DNA from: Phoebastria nigripes
Taxonomy: Eukaryota > Chordata > Aves > Procellariiformes > Diomedeidae
Assembly (NCBI GenBank): GCA_035582835.1
Contig: JAYKAV010000966.1
Location: 188,627-252,626, forward strand
Length of the DNA: 64,000 bases
Direction of reading: 5' to 3'
The notes under the pieces were generated by a model. That model searched no databases and had not been told where the DNA came from. It worked only from the letters and a program-made list of their open reading frames with translations. A program made the position numbers and the translations under genes. Every line of letters starts with the position of its first letter. The stretch's first letter is position 1. Shown here in pieces: positions 12,101 to 24,080 of the stretch.

Positions 12101-14284
12101 GTGTGTCAAGAACTGAGACAAGAACTGGGCTCACACTATCCCTCCCTATTCTGATCTCCAAACAAAGGAAACCCAGGGAAATGTGCCATGGTGTTTTCCA
12201 GCAGGTCTTCCAATCCAGCTGTTGAGAAGTGCAAGTTTGTGGGGAATTTCAGCAAGATGACAAGACTTTCCCCAACCAATGGAGAAAATACATGGATACA
12301 TGTACTAATGTTATCATCTTGGGCTAGAGAAGAGCTAGGAGAGGTTTAACGCTAGCCGAGGAAAAGTGTCAGCTGTTCCTGGCTCCTTCCATTTGAAATC
12401 TCTTTTGGGAACCCTAGAGTGAGCACAGGAATGATCCTATAAGATCCTGTACGTGTGAAAGAGTTGCTACAGCTACTCTTGCATTTCCTGAGCAAGAGTG
12501 ACAAGCTGGACTGTTGCAGGAGGTATTGCCTCCATACCTTCTAAACATTTCCCTCTTTGTTCCTGCAGTTCCTGTGCTGCATAAAAAAATTGTGCATCCT
12601 GCTCAGGATGGTGGAACTCACCTATGACAGGGAAAGATAAGGAGCATAACAGTAGTAAGGTAAGACGTGGATTAGGTGGATAGGGGATGTGTCTGGGGCT
12701 ACTAGTCTGGGAGGGAAGGCAAAGCAGGTGATATTGTCAATTCCCCCGGCATGAACTGGGAATCNAGACATTTCAGGCAACATAATCAAGAGAAATTAGG
12801 CCTTTACAACAACAAATTAAAATGTATCTTAATTAAAAACTTAATAACAGCATACAGTACGTAAATAAAGATTAATGTAATATAGCTAAGATAATTAATT
12901 CATACATGGGTGATGATATCACCTGTGGGATACAAACAACTATCTTAAACAGACAAAACTTTAGTTTTTGATCTCACCAACAGTCGACTAATCTGCTAGA
13001 TGATAAATGTTGCATAATTCATCTAAGTTTTAGAAACCACGTTCTTGATGATGATGATATGTAGAAGTAACTTCTGTGCACATACAAGTCCATGGCAATA
13101 GGAAAACTTCAGAGCAGAGTTCCTAGTTATTATTCTCTTAAGGATATAAACAATTCTAAATAAGGCAAATGGATATACCTGTTTTGTAACTTGTGATATA
13201 GGGGAAAATATATATTTACTTATTTAACTAACCTGTTTCTGGAAATTGCTGATTCACCTAACATTTCTAAGCAATCCCATTCGGGCTGTCTCACAAACCT
13301 TTCTGTTTCCAGTTTAGTATTAATGAAAGCAATTTATGTAAAAGTGCAGCCTACGTTATCTCTTATGATTATTTCTGTAGTTTCAAGGATCCATCCCACA
13401 TATCTGGGTAAAATCTTAATTTATGCTACTTGAAGACCAAAGGTTGAAGTCAAGGACTTTGTATACAACAGTTGGTTAGAGCTTCAGATTGGAACAATGT
13501 TGTGAGGGTGCAGGGTTTGAGAAAGGTTTTGGGCACTGGACAGCTTTGGGAGACAGGAGTGGGGCTCCATAGTTTAGAGGAATAGAGATATCTGGTATGG
13601 GGATGCAGTGTGCATGGGAATAGGATCCTAATTTTGACAGAATAATCATCATAAACTCAGGTTCCAAGCTTAGAAAAATAATGCAGTTAGATACAAGAAA
13701 GTAGGAACACATAACTGGAGCTCCATGTAGGAAATAGGATGCTTCAAGGTGTTGTCTTGATTTCCTAATCTCTAGTCAATGGTTTTTTTTTTCCTTATCA
13801 ATCTCCTTTATTATCATTTTTTCTTTGTTTTTTCTAGGACTGACTGGCACACAACTGGCCAGCTCACTTTTCATCTTCAGTTCAAATATTGGCTCAGTGT
13901 AAGCCTTCTTCCATTGTTTTGGGGTACTAATTCTCAAAAACTTATCAAAATCAAAGTTAAAAATTCAGAAATCTTCCAACTTTCCTCTCTGAAAACTCTC
14001 AGGTGGAAATTATAGAAATGTTCTTTTTAAAAACTCTCACCTTTAGTTGTTGCAATGTGTCATAGTTTTTCACTTAGTTAAAATGGAAATTACTTTTTCA
14101 TCATCATCTGGTAGGGTGACATCTTTTATTTCACTAACCTAAAAATATTAATGTAATACCTGTGATTTTCCTGTGTGATTATTGGTACATCTAGCAATGG
14201 ACTAATATTCTATGTCTGCTTGAAAAACTCAACTGCTGACTATAGATTTCCATTTATACTATTTTAAGCCACTTATTTCTATGT
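9170..14284. other. Intronic DNA, no gene recognised
   Basis: Inferred upstream intron of GRM8. Short chance ORFs only. It includes an A14 run near 10578, a G-rich patch near 11166-11174 and one ambiguous base at 12765. I recognise no transposon and no splice-bounded coding segment on either strand. Confidence 0.55.
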
Positions 14285-15103
14285 TTGCTATTGCTTGATT
14301 TTGCAGACGACACCAAGCTGAGTGGTGTGGTTGACGCGCCTGAAGGACGGGATGCCATCCAGAGGGACCTGGACAAGCTCGAGAAATGGGCCCGTGTGAA
14401 ACTCATGAGGTTCAACAAGGCCAAGTGCAAGGTCATGCACCTGGGTTGGAGCAACCCCTGGTATCAACACAGGCTGGAGGACGGAGGGATTGAGAGCAGC
14501 CCTGCCGAGAAGGACTTGGGGATACTGGTGGATGAAAAGCTGGACATGAGCCAACAATGTGCACTTGCAGCCCAGAAGACCAACCGTATCCTGGGCTGCA
14601 TCACAAGAAGCGTGGCCAGCAGGTGGAGGGAGGTGATTCTGCCCCTCTACTCTGCTCTCATGAGACCCCACCTGGAGTACTGCATCCAGCTCTGGAGCCC
14701 TCAGCATAAGAAAGGCATAGACCTGTTGGAGTGGGTCCAGAGGAGGGCCATGAAAATGATGAGGGGGATGGAACACCTCTCCTATGAAGAAAGGCTGAGG
14801 GAGTCGGGGTTGTTCAGCCTGGAGAAGAGAAGGCTTTGGGGAGACCTTACTGCAGCCTGTCAGTACTTAAAGGGGGCTTCTAAGAAAGATGGCGGCAAAC
14901 TTTTTAGCAGGGTCTGTTGCGACAGGACAAGGGGGAATGGTTTTAAACTAAAAGAGGGTAGATATAGACTAGATAGAAGGAAGACATTTTTTACACTGAG
15001 GGTGGTGAAACAGTGGAACAGGTTGCCCAGAGAGGTGGTAGATGCCCCATCCCTGGAAACATTCAAGGTCAGGTTGGACGGGGCTCTGAGCAACCTGATC
15101 TAG
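14285..15103 (+). pseudogene. CR1 ORF2 remnant: end of reverse transcriptase and C-terminal region
   Basis: A 272-codon frame is open from an ATG in the flanking DNA. The first five residues (MLLLD) come from non-repeat sequence. From there the frame continues as CR1 ORF2: FADDTKLSG (the YxDD-type metal-binding motif of the catalytic core), then the thumb and connection region with [36 protein letters not shown] and [24 protein letters not shown], and the C-terminus [13 protein letters not shown]. The endonuclease domain and RT motifs before FADD are missing, so the protein could not act as a reverse transcriptase. The frame is open because the insertion is young, not because the product is under selection (inference). 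Confidence 0.9.
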
Positions 15104-15191
15104 TTGAAGATGTCCCTGCCCATGGCAGGAGGGTTGGACTAGATGACCTTTAAAGGTCCCTTCCAATCCAAACTATTCTATGATTCTATGA
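14300..15191 (+). mobile_element. Young 5'-truncated CR1 LINE with intact 3' half of ORF2
   Basis: About 890 bp. It starts inside the reverse-transcriptase coding region, exactly at the FADD motif (TTTGCAGACGACACC), runs through the rest of ORF2 and a short 3' UTR (GGTTGGACTAGATGACCTTTAAAGGTCCCTTCC...), and ends in TTCTATGATTCTATGAT. That terminal repeat and the absence of a clear target-site duplication are characteristic of CR1. It is highly similar to the matching part of the copy at 40.1-41.6 kb. Both are therefore recent members of one subfamily. It lies antisense to GRM8. Confidence 0.97.
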
Positions 15192-18100
15192 TTTATGTAT
15201 CTTACTCTTATGGTTGGTAGTTTCGGTCAAAATTAGTATTTATCAGGAAAAAAAGAAACAGCTTTAAAAAAACTACCCAAGACTTGCACGTCTTGCCCTT
15301 CAGTTGGGGAACAGCAAGTGAACAGTTGGCTTAGCAGTGACAGAATTCCTATTGCAGGAGGGCCAGGAATCTCCTACCCGTGGATTTGTCACTGGCAAGG
15401 AAAATCCCTTTCCGAGAGCTTGTATTCCTCCCTCCTTTCCACATTCCCACCCACTCTTCTGTCTCTCTGTCCCCTCTCACATGTGCTGAGTGACAAATCA
15501 GCTCTTTTATGGACTGTGCTCTAAATAAGGAGAGAAATCTTTCTGGGCTAACAGTGGGAGGACAAGTAATGCGGAGGCGGGGAGAAAAATGACAATAAAA
15601 ATTATTGTGAAAATGATAACAGGCAAAATGGTTACTAATTAACAGCTTTTATTCTATTTGCTTCCCTTTACCTGCCTTTGTTATATATGCTTGTGCATAA
15701 TTACTGCTTAAAGACGGTGCATCTATGCAACTCTTAGGTTTTTTTTCCAAACTTCTGTTTTGATAAGTCTGGATCTTGGATATCTAGTAACATTTTTTCA
15801 GTTACAATTCACATTTTTTACTCACTGCTAAATTATTTATCCCCATTACTTGGCTCACAAAACAGTTTTACTTAAGCTGCACTTGGAAGCAAACAAAACC
15901 AAAGATAAATATTTTTGTGTTGAGATTTATCTTTCTGTGCGTGCCAATCACAATCACAACTAAATCACAATAATTTGTAAACAGGCTCCCACTACTCTTC
16001 AGCTCAGGCATGATAGTCCTCTATTTGTCAGAATTGGTTAGAACTTCCCATCTTTGCAGCAACAGTTTATTCCTCAGAAAGTTGGCATCTGTAACTGCAA
16101 GCCATTTCACCAGTCTCAGCAGCAAGCACCGGGAGCATATGTTGCTCCCGTTGAAGTCTTCCCGATTATTCAGCTATTTTCCTCACACATTATAGAGTTG
16201 GCTCTCTCTGAACAAATAATGCAGTAGAGATCATCATCTTCTGTTACTCAAACTTAAGGGGATGATATACTTTTATGGTGGGGGAGTTGAGTTTTCTAAT
16301 AGCTGCATGGTAGCTGTGATTCTTGTTTTGTGCATGAATTAGTTCGCAGAGAGTATCACAAAACCTGCAGCTCCTTTGAAATAGTATAGTGTCAGTTTAG
16401 GAAGCAATTCAGAGGGGAATTTAAGGATTATATCAATTTTCTCAGCCATTCCAAAAAGAAAATTGAGAATGTAGAAGTAATGATAGTGAAATGAAGCAGT
16501 TTGACTGTCTACTCTTCTCCAACAACTGACAGATGTGGTTTTGTGGTTTAATGAACTGGCACTTGATGTAATTTTTCTGGGGTTATGCCTCTTTATGCCA
16601 ACACACACACAAAAAAAAAGAAAAACAAAACAGCAAGACCAATTGGCAAAAGTCTGAGAAAGAAACAGTTTTTCAATCCCTGGAATAATGTGGGGAATTT
16701 AAAATACTTCCTACCCAGAACAGGGCTGAAACCTCACATTTTTAAAACACTTTTCAAACAGAAAATAGCAAAAAGAACATTTCACATAAGTGAATATGTT
16801 TCAATAATTTTCACTTTAACATCACCATAAATGAGAAACTAGCCTTTTTGTTTGCCTGGTTCTTTAAATGAAGTACCTTAAAAATTCTATCCCTGCCCAC
16901 AAACATTTTTCACTGGAAATACCATAACATTTTTCCTGACCTTCACAGTAAATCAGAAATTTGTTTCAGCAAAACACTTCTAACAAATGTACAATAGTAT
17001 ATATAAAAGTGGAATTAAACCATTATTCTAGTCATATTGGGTTTTTTTGTTCCTACTACTAGATGTGACATTTACTAGTGTGTTTTCTCTTAGAAAAACA
17101 AACTGAAGTTGCATTGCTAATAGAAGATTCTTTTTTTCCTCATTTCTGTGCTTTGAGAGAGTCCCTAACAACAGTTTGAATGTTGCTATCAGAGTGAAAA
17201 ACCTTCCCTTTTCTAGTTAATGCCTTCACATTGCTTAATTATAGCTCCTTGAAACAGTGTATAGAGTTGGAGAACACAGGCATTCAGAATTCTCAAACAT
17301 TTAAAACCTGAGTCTACTACATCTAACAGCAGCAGTATTGTGTAAAACACCATCTTGCTGAGCCAAGATTTGCTGTGATGTATATATTAGGCTAAACAGC
17401 AATGACTGCATTCAAATAACAAGGAGACACCGTTGGATATGGTTTCTGCCGACCACACCAAGAACTGCACCGTGCATTTAAAAGAAAAGGTGTATCAAAA
17501 ATACAGTGGGATAAGCAACATTTCTTTCAGGCACGTCCCTACTCAGTATCAATAGGATTGTCCATGTAGGAATATATTATTTAGTGTGGACAAAACTTGG
17601 AGCTGGGTATAACATTTTAAAAAGTTATATGTCCTTGTTATCAACAGGTTGCAGCTTTGAAACTGCAGGCAGAGCATTACCAATGTGACTGCCAGAAGAT
17701 TCTTGCCCTCTAAAAATGGTGCTCTGGCAGAGATCTGTCCACCTATACTGGTTCACTTTCTAGCTACAATATGTCTGAGAACCTGCGAGCACATACCCAC
17801 TCCAGAAATACCTGCAGAAAAAAGGAAGACACTGTAGAAGTTTAAATAAGAGAGATCCACAGCAAGGATCCACAGCAATTAATAAATCTGACATTACAAT
17901 AGGTTTTGCTAGATTTTCTCCAGGTTTTATGCCAGAGTCGAATTTTGCAAAGCTTTCTTTGTAATTTATTCCATGCATTTTGCAGGTTTCCTAAATATTT
18001 ACATAGTCATTTAAATATCACTCAAGTCCCCTCTTGCTTCTTCTGTTTTTATTTTAGAAAAGACACTGAAGTCAGAGATTCACATCTCAGTTTTGCTTGA

Positions 18101-21100
18101 GTCTTATACTTCTGCAAATTTTGTACCGTATATCATTTAGAAGTGTTAGTGATCCACTGTCTCTCTCATTCCTCTATATTTCTAGTTTTAGTATGTATTA
18201 ATGCAGTTGATTTGATTCTATCTTACTATGGTATTGCACTTTTTTAACCCTCTAATTATATCTATTCTGCTTTACTTATAAAAATAAAAATCTAATGCAG
18301 AAGTAAGTTCAATTTATATATTTGTTAGATTTAAGATTTTATTTTACATGTATCAGTATATAGTAACAAACAAAATTCAGTTTCAAATGTAAAACCATGA
18401 ATTTTACCATTAATTACCATTCCCTAAATTCTACAATAATAGGGAATTTCAGCCTCAAAAGTTGTCAGTTTGATTTGTGAATGAGGAATGTTATTTTACT
18501 GATTTTTGACCAAATCAAAATGGTACAGGAAAAAATGTTTTAATTATGTTATAAAAAGAGGTGTGTTTGTCATAATTAAACCATGTCAAAAGTTTTATTT
18601 GAGCTTTCTGAACATAAAATAACATGAAGATAAAGTAGAACACTTGCTTACTGTTTGCTAACACAGAGATCTAAGGACTACTTGATCAAAGACATTTTAA
18701 ATGTTGGTCGAACTTTAATTCTCAAAGGTAGGTCAACATTTTTGACTCTACCTTGAATTTCTGTACCCATAAATACAAATGTTTTCATTAATAATAGCAG
18801 ATAAAAGAACACAATAACTCAGAAGCATTTGTCAGTCCCCATCCTACTTCAACTTCTATGAAGTCTACGAAAATTTGCCACAGCTATGTATCCTGTTCAT
18901 TTCATAACTGGGATCCAAAGACATGCTAAGCAATTCAGTCCTGCACCCCGGTAGCCTAGCACACTCCTTTAGGTATGTATAATAAGCAAGAACACAAAAT
19001 TTTGGAGAAATTCCACATTTCTTTATGTCTCAGAATAGTGTCAGTATACAGGTGAGCGTTAGCATGAATAGACAACCAAGTATTTTGCTGAATTTCTCAA
19101 GTTTAAAACAAACCAAAAAAAGGGGTATCTTTTCAGATCTTGAGGTGAATATGTAGACAGAACCTACATTTTCTAACACAGATTACCCATGAGAAATTTC
19201 TAACTATGGGAAGAAATTGCTAGTGTACTAGTCCGGGCACATAGGTAGAAATAACTTATATCACTCTAAAACCCCACAGGCTGCAAGCACTTCTAATGCA
19301 GACTTCAGTGTATAACTACAAAGCCTATAGCAATGGCTATGAGCAAGAGAAAAGATTCAGTACAAGCAACTGAATTTATTCATTGTCTGTTAGCATTTAA
19401 TCTCAAAGGACCTTCAGCGCATAGCAACAGTATGTATAAAAATCCTTTCCTCTGCTTATTGACTGTGAGAGCTTTTAAGTTTAAGCTTCAGACGAGAAAC
19501 TCTAGGGACTTTTGTCCTCAGGAGTATTATTTTTAGCTACAAACTTGATTGAGATGCTGCTTAGGAAAGGCCTTTCTTGCAGTTGGAAAGCATTTGTTGG
19601 AAGTATAAACAGACATAGAGGTATCCAAGCACATCACTCTCTTAAGTATTTGTGGCCACTATTTAGTATGAGTCTATTTGGAGACTAAAGAGTTAAGTTA
19701 CAGCAAGACTTCACCAAAAATATTGCAACATCTGAACTAGCCATATTAATGACTACTGACCAGAGGTTTAAGCATTTTCCTTTAGTTTGATGAGAAGCTC
19801 CACAAAAGCACACTAATTTAGGCTGCAAAGAGTTCATAGTCAGCTATTTACCAAAGAAAAGACAAGTATCAGTTTGAGATGTTATTATGACCCTTTCATC
19901 ACCTATAGATACTTGTTACTAATCCTTCTGTAGGAATTTAAGGCCTCTTCAGCTGAGCCGATGGAAAGAAGCTTTATGTAGGAGCCCCTTCTCTGATATT
20001 AGAGAGCTGAGCTGAATTATCTGCTCCTGCATCAAGTAACGACCATGTGTGATGGATGTCTGCTCTGACTTGGCTTGAAGTCTGCAAGCTAAGGGGCAGC
20101 AACATGCCATCAGGGCCATTTCTGCAATGAATATTTGATAGCTTGTTTATGCAGAGAATTTAAATATAGATTTGGAATGTACTATGAATTCCCACTCAGA
20201 CTAAATGTTTTGATGTCATGATTTCACATCAAGTATTGAATAACTTTCGTTGTTCCGGAAAGGGAGCTTTCATCAGCTTGTGGTATTTCCTTGCAGTTAG
20301 TTGCTTAGGCAGGATGCATCTCATGCAGCTTTAGTGATCTAACTGTTAATTGTCTAGCCTAAAGAAAGGTTTTTTTGTTTCCAGGGAGAACACTCACTCA
20401 CCCTCTCTGAAAATAAGCATTTAAGAAAACAAGTTAAAGTGCCCTCCTGAACTGACTTTCCTGTGTGACTAGCTTAGACTACATAGTTAACTCCTAGAGA
20501 ACTAGTATTATGCAAGATAAATCCCAACTAAAAAAAAGGATGAGTCTTTTGCTAGTCTTGAATTTAAACAGAGTTCAATGAACAAAACATCCCTTTTGTC
20601 AAGCCTTGGATAAACTCACTGTGGTGTCCAGCATTTCCATTGGAGAATGGCTTCTCCTCCACTGTTTAGCTTCTCTGTCCTCATGTACTCCACTCACTCC
20701 TGGGTGTCGCTCCCTTAATCCAAGATCTGAGATTCCCTCAGCCACCAGCCCACGCATCCCACCCCTCCTGCTCATCCTCGGTGGCCTGTACTATTTTCCT
20801 TTGCTTACTCTGTCATCATCCCAGTGCTCTTTCATCACATTTTGCTGCAGGTCTGTGTGACAACTTTGCAGTCCTCAGATGAAGCCTATTGCTACTGTGA
20901 AACAGTATCTCACACACTATCTACTGTTTAGTCAGCTGCTATGGGGATAGAGGCTCAGATCCAGTAGAACAAAAATTCAGTTGTTTTCTTAGAGGTGTTG
21001 CAAGGACTAACTATAGCTATGAGAATATATGTCATATTTGGATTAATTCACAGGGCTGCATGTTACTGCTAAGGAGACAATTATGCAAAAAGATTTCAAG

Positions 21101-23589
21101 ACAAATGCAATGAAAACCAATGTAAAATGAAAATAAATGTAATAATAAATCTTAAAATAATTTCACTGTGAGTTACTACTGGGTCTGTATTCACAGTATC
21201 AAACTTCCAAGAGGAAATTTTTGGAGCTGGACAAGCTAGAAATACTCGTGACAGAGTTCATATGTGGAAATAGAGTGGGTTTTTTCAGGAAGAAACGGTG
21301 GGAGGATTTTTTCAGCTGCAACCAAAAAGGAAGGGAAAGAAAGAATGCTTTTCACGGCAAAGGGACAACTACCAATTTAAGCATATAAAAGATCCAATAG
21401 TAACTTTTTATGATATTAAAAGCTGAAGCAAATGTTGAATTATCTTTTCCCTTTGCCCTATCCACTGTCTCTTCCTGCTGTGTCCCATTATAATGACCCC
21501 ATCACACTGCAAGAAGTAGGGCATGATGAGGAAAAGAAATAGCTGATTTCGCTTACTGTAACCAGTAGGAGAAAATGCTACAGTGTCATAGAAAATGAAA
21601 TACTTTTTTTGTTTCCATTTTTCACTTTTCATTAAGACAAAAGGCAATTTTTCATGGTCAGTATGGAAAACGTGGGTTCAAGAGCTTTGTATTGCTATAG
21701 GCTATAATTTTATCTTGTATTACTGTCAAAGTAAACCTATGTGATTTTCTGGAGATGGCGAAATACCCCTTTGTTCTACAAGCTGTGTAGACAACAGCTG
21801 AAACACAAGATTTTCAACAGGTGAAAATCTGTAATTTCCCTGCTACTCTAATTAAAGTTGTTTCTTCAGGACCTGATAAAAATAAGAGCACCATAAATTA
21901 GAACTAAGCATCTAGTTAATGGACTGCTTGATGCCATGAACAGGACAGGGACAATTGGCTTCTGGAAGGGGATTTCAATCTAAAACTGGAAGACAGTTTA
22001 CCCACAAACACTACTCTTTCCACAGCCTAGAACATAGCTAGTTCTTTAATCCAAACTAATTAGAACTCATTGGCTTCGTTGCTAAATTAGGGACATTAAG
22101 GGGGTTTGCTCCCTTAGCAGGTTTGCTGCACACGCTCCATTGGCAGCAGTCTTACAGCTGCACATATCCCATCCTCACCAGGGCAAAACGGTGACAATCA
22201 CAATCTTGAAGAAAAGTTCCTTCATTGACAGTGCTGTCCTTTTCAGATACAGAGAATCGATTTGATCTACTTGCTCCCTCTGCGCGAACCAGGACAATTA
22301 TCGACAAAGAGTGGAGGGGAGAGGAGGAAGAGACTTGTCTGGAGATGGTATTTTGGAGGTGGGGGGTAGAAGATGTGCTGTCAGAGCTTTTGCAGCAAAT
22401 TTAAGAATTTTCTTGGCTGAGACATGCTAAATTAGATAGTGCTGAACAAGATGATTGTGACTAAGCAACAAAAAACACCCAGAAAAGTATAAAGATCCCT
22501 GCAGTACAGTTTAGGCATCTAATATTAAAAAGTAGTCAAAAACATCCTTAACTGCATAAACACCTTTAAATCTCAAAACTTTACCAAAGTATCTGAAGTT
22601 CTGTTATTTCACACAGCTAAAAGCAGAGACATCTTGAGGATTTGAGGGCCTTTCCCCTCTGCCAAGGGCCATCTAGAATTCACAGTACAAACAAGTTTAA
22701 TTCCTCACAGGAGATGAATCCAACAAATACATCTGAGTACACCAAATTTACACTGAGTTTAACACAAAATATAGACATCCGATACTCATCTTCTCCTTAA
22801 AAGTCTTAGTGATTAAGCACTTTCTCAGGAATCAAATCGCTCCTTTACGTGCTAGTACACTAGTAATAATAACATAATAAATATGCAAAGTACTGTTAAA
22901 GCATAGGCTTTCTCTTGATAGGAGGTACTCACATTGTCATATTTTACATACCTATATCACCAAAGCCCCTAGCATGAATTGTTATGAGCACAGTGAGGTT
23001 TCAGACTTGCAATTCACTGTACAGTCTTATAACAGTATTCTGAGCCTGACGTTTTGTTTTCATCAGTGATTTCTACTGGCAATATGTACCCCAAAAAAGC
23101 AAATCTTTAGTAGTTTGTGCATATCACTGTAACATTGAGACAGTGAGTACCTGCTTGGTTGTTCTCATGCATTCTGAAATCAAATTAAAAAGGACATGAC
23201 TTTTTAGGTATTCTGATTCTTGCATTGAAAGAAAAAAACACCTGTGATAACCATTATATTATCATAAGCCTATTATAGTAACCTAAGGCTGGTCAAAAGT
23301 AATTTTTCACCTGATCTTGAACAAAATTGAAATGCTCCCATCTACTTTCTTACAACACATTTTACAACTATAGATACACTTTTGGAGAAATCAGACCTCC
23401 TCTGCAGAATACCACAATCTTGTGCAGTTCATGTTCCAATTTACCAAGTGCAGTTTGATCTCATTTTACCAAGGCTGTTTCATTTCTCCTTATTCTTATA
23501 ACTTGTATCATAACCTTTAGTGTACAGACTGATGGGAAAAGCCTCAAAATCTTTTCAGTGTTCCACCAGTACATTAGATGTGTAAATGT
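15192..23589. other. Intronic DNA, no gene recognised; one strong hairpin
   Basis: AT-rich, unique-looking sequence, particularly AT-rich at about 18.1-18.6 kb. Open frames stay under 90 codons and show no domain. A perfect 8-bp GC-rich inverted repeat lies at 16130-16150. No transposon was recognised. Some of this could be conserved noncoding sequence, but that cannot be judged from one genome. Confidence 0.55.
16130..16150. repeat. Perfect 8-bp inverted repeat, 5-nt loop
   Basis: CGGGAGCA is followed after TATGT by TGCTCCCG. The arms are GC-rich within an AT-rich intron, so the hairpin would be stable in RNA. No function is implied. Confidence 0.85.
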
Positions 23590-24080
23590 GTTTTGAGCCC
23601 CTCTGTATAAGAAATATATGAATAAACTGGAGCAAGTTCAGCAGAGAGCCACCAAGACATTCGGGGGGCTGTAGCACATGCCCTGTGAGGAAAGGCTGAG
23701 GGACATGGGTTTGTTCAGCCTTGAGAAGAAATAGCTTTGGGGTCAAGTCCTCCAAACAGCAAACCCCAATGCCTACAGGGCGATGGAGCCAGGCTCTTCA
23801 CAATGGTGCGTGATGCAAGGACAGGACATAATGGGCATAACTTGAAACAAGAGGTTTAGACTGGTAAAAGCTTTTTTCCAATGAGGATGCTCAGGCAGCA
23901 GAACAGGCTGCCCAGAGAAGATATGCAGTGTCTCTCCATCCTTGGAGGTTGACAAAATCTGACTGGATAAAGTCCTTAGTCACCCGGATCCAACCTCAGA
24001 CTGACCCTGTTTTGAGCAGGAGGTTGGACTAAAGACCTTCTGAGGTCCCTTCCAACCTGAAATATCCTGTGATCCAATAT
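23590..24080 (+). mobile_element. Old CR1 LINE 3' fragment
   Basis: About 490 bp of diverged CR1. Landmarks in order: AGCAAGTTCAGCAGAGAGCCACC, GAGGAAAGGCTGAGGGACATGGG, TTGTTCAGCCTTGAGAAGAA (now followed by an in-frame TAG), AGAACAGGCTGCCCAGAGA, GGAGGTTGGACTAAAGACCTTCTGAGGTCCCTTCCAACC, and a degenerate ATATCCTGTGATCC end. Multiple stops and indels show it is long dead. It lies antisense to GRM8. Confidence 0.92.

Noticed and set aside
14288..14776. 162-codon minus-strand open frame
   Set aside because: It is the antisense shadow of CR1 ORF2. The same shadow appears at 40549-41145 in the related copy.
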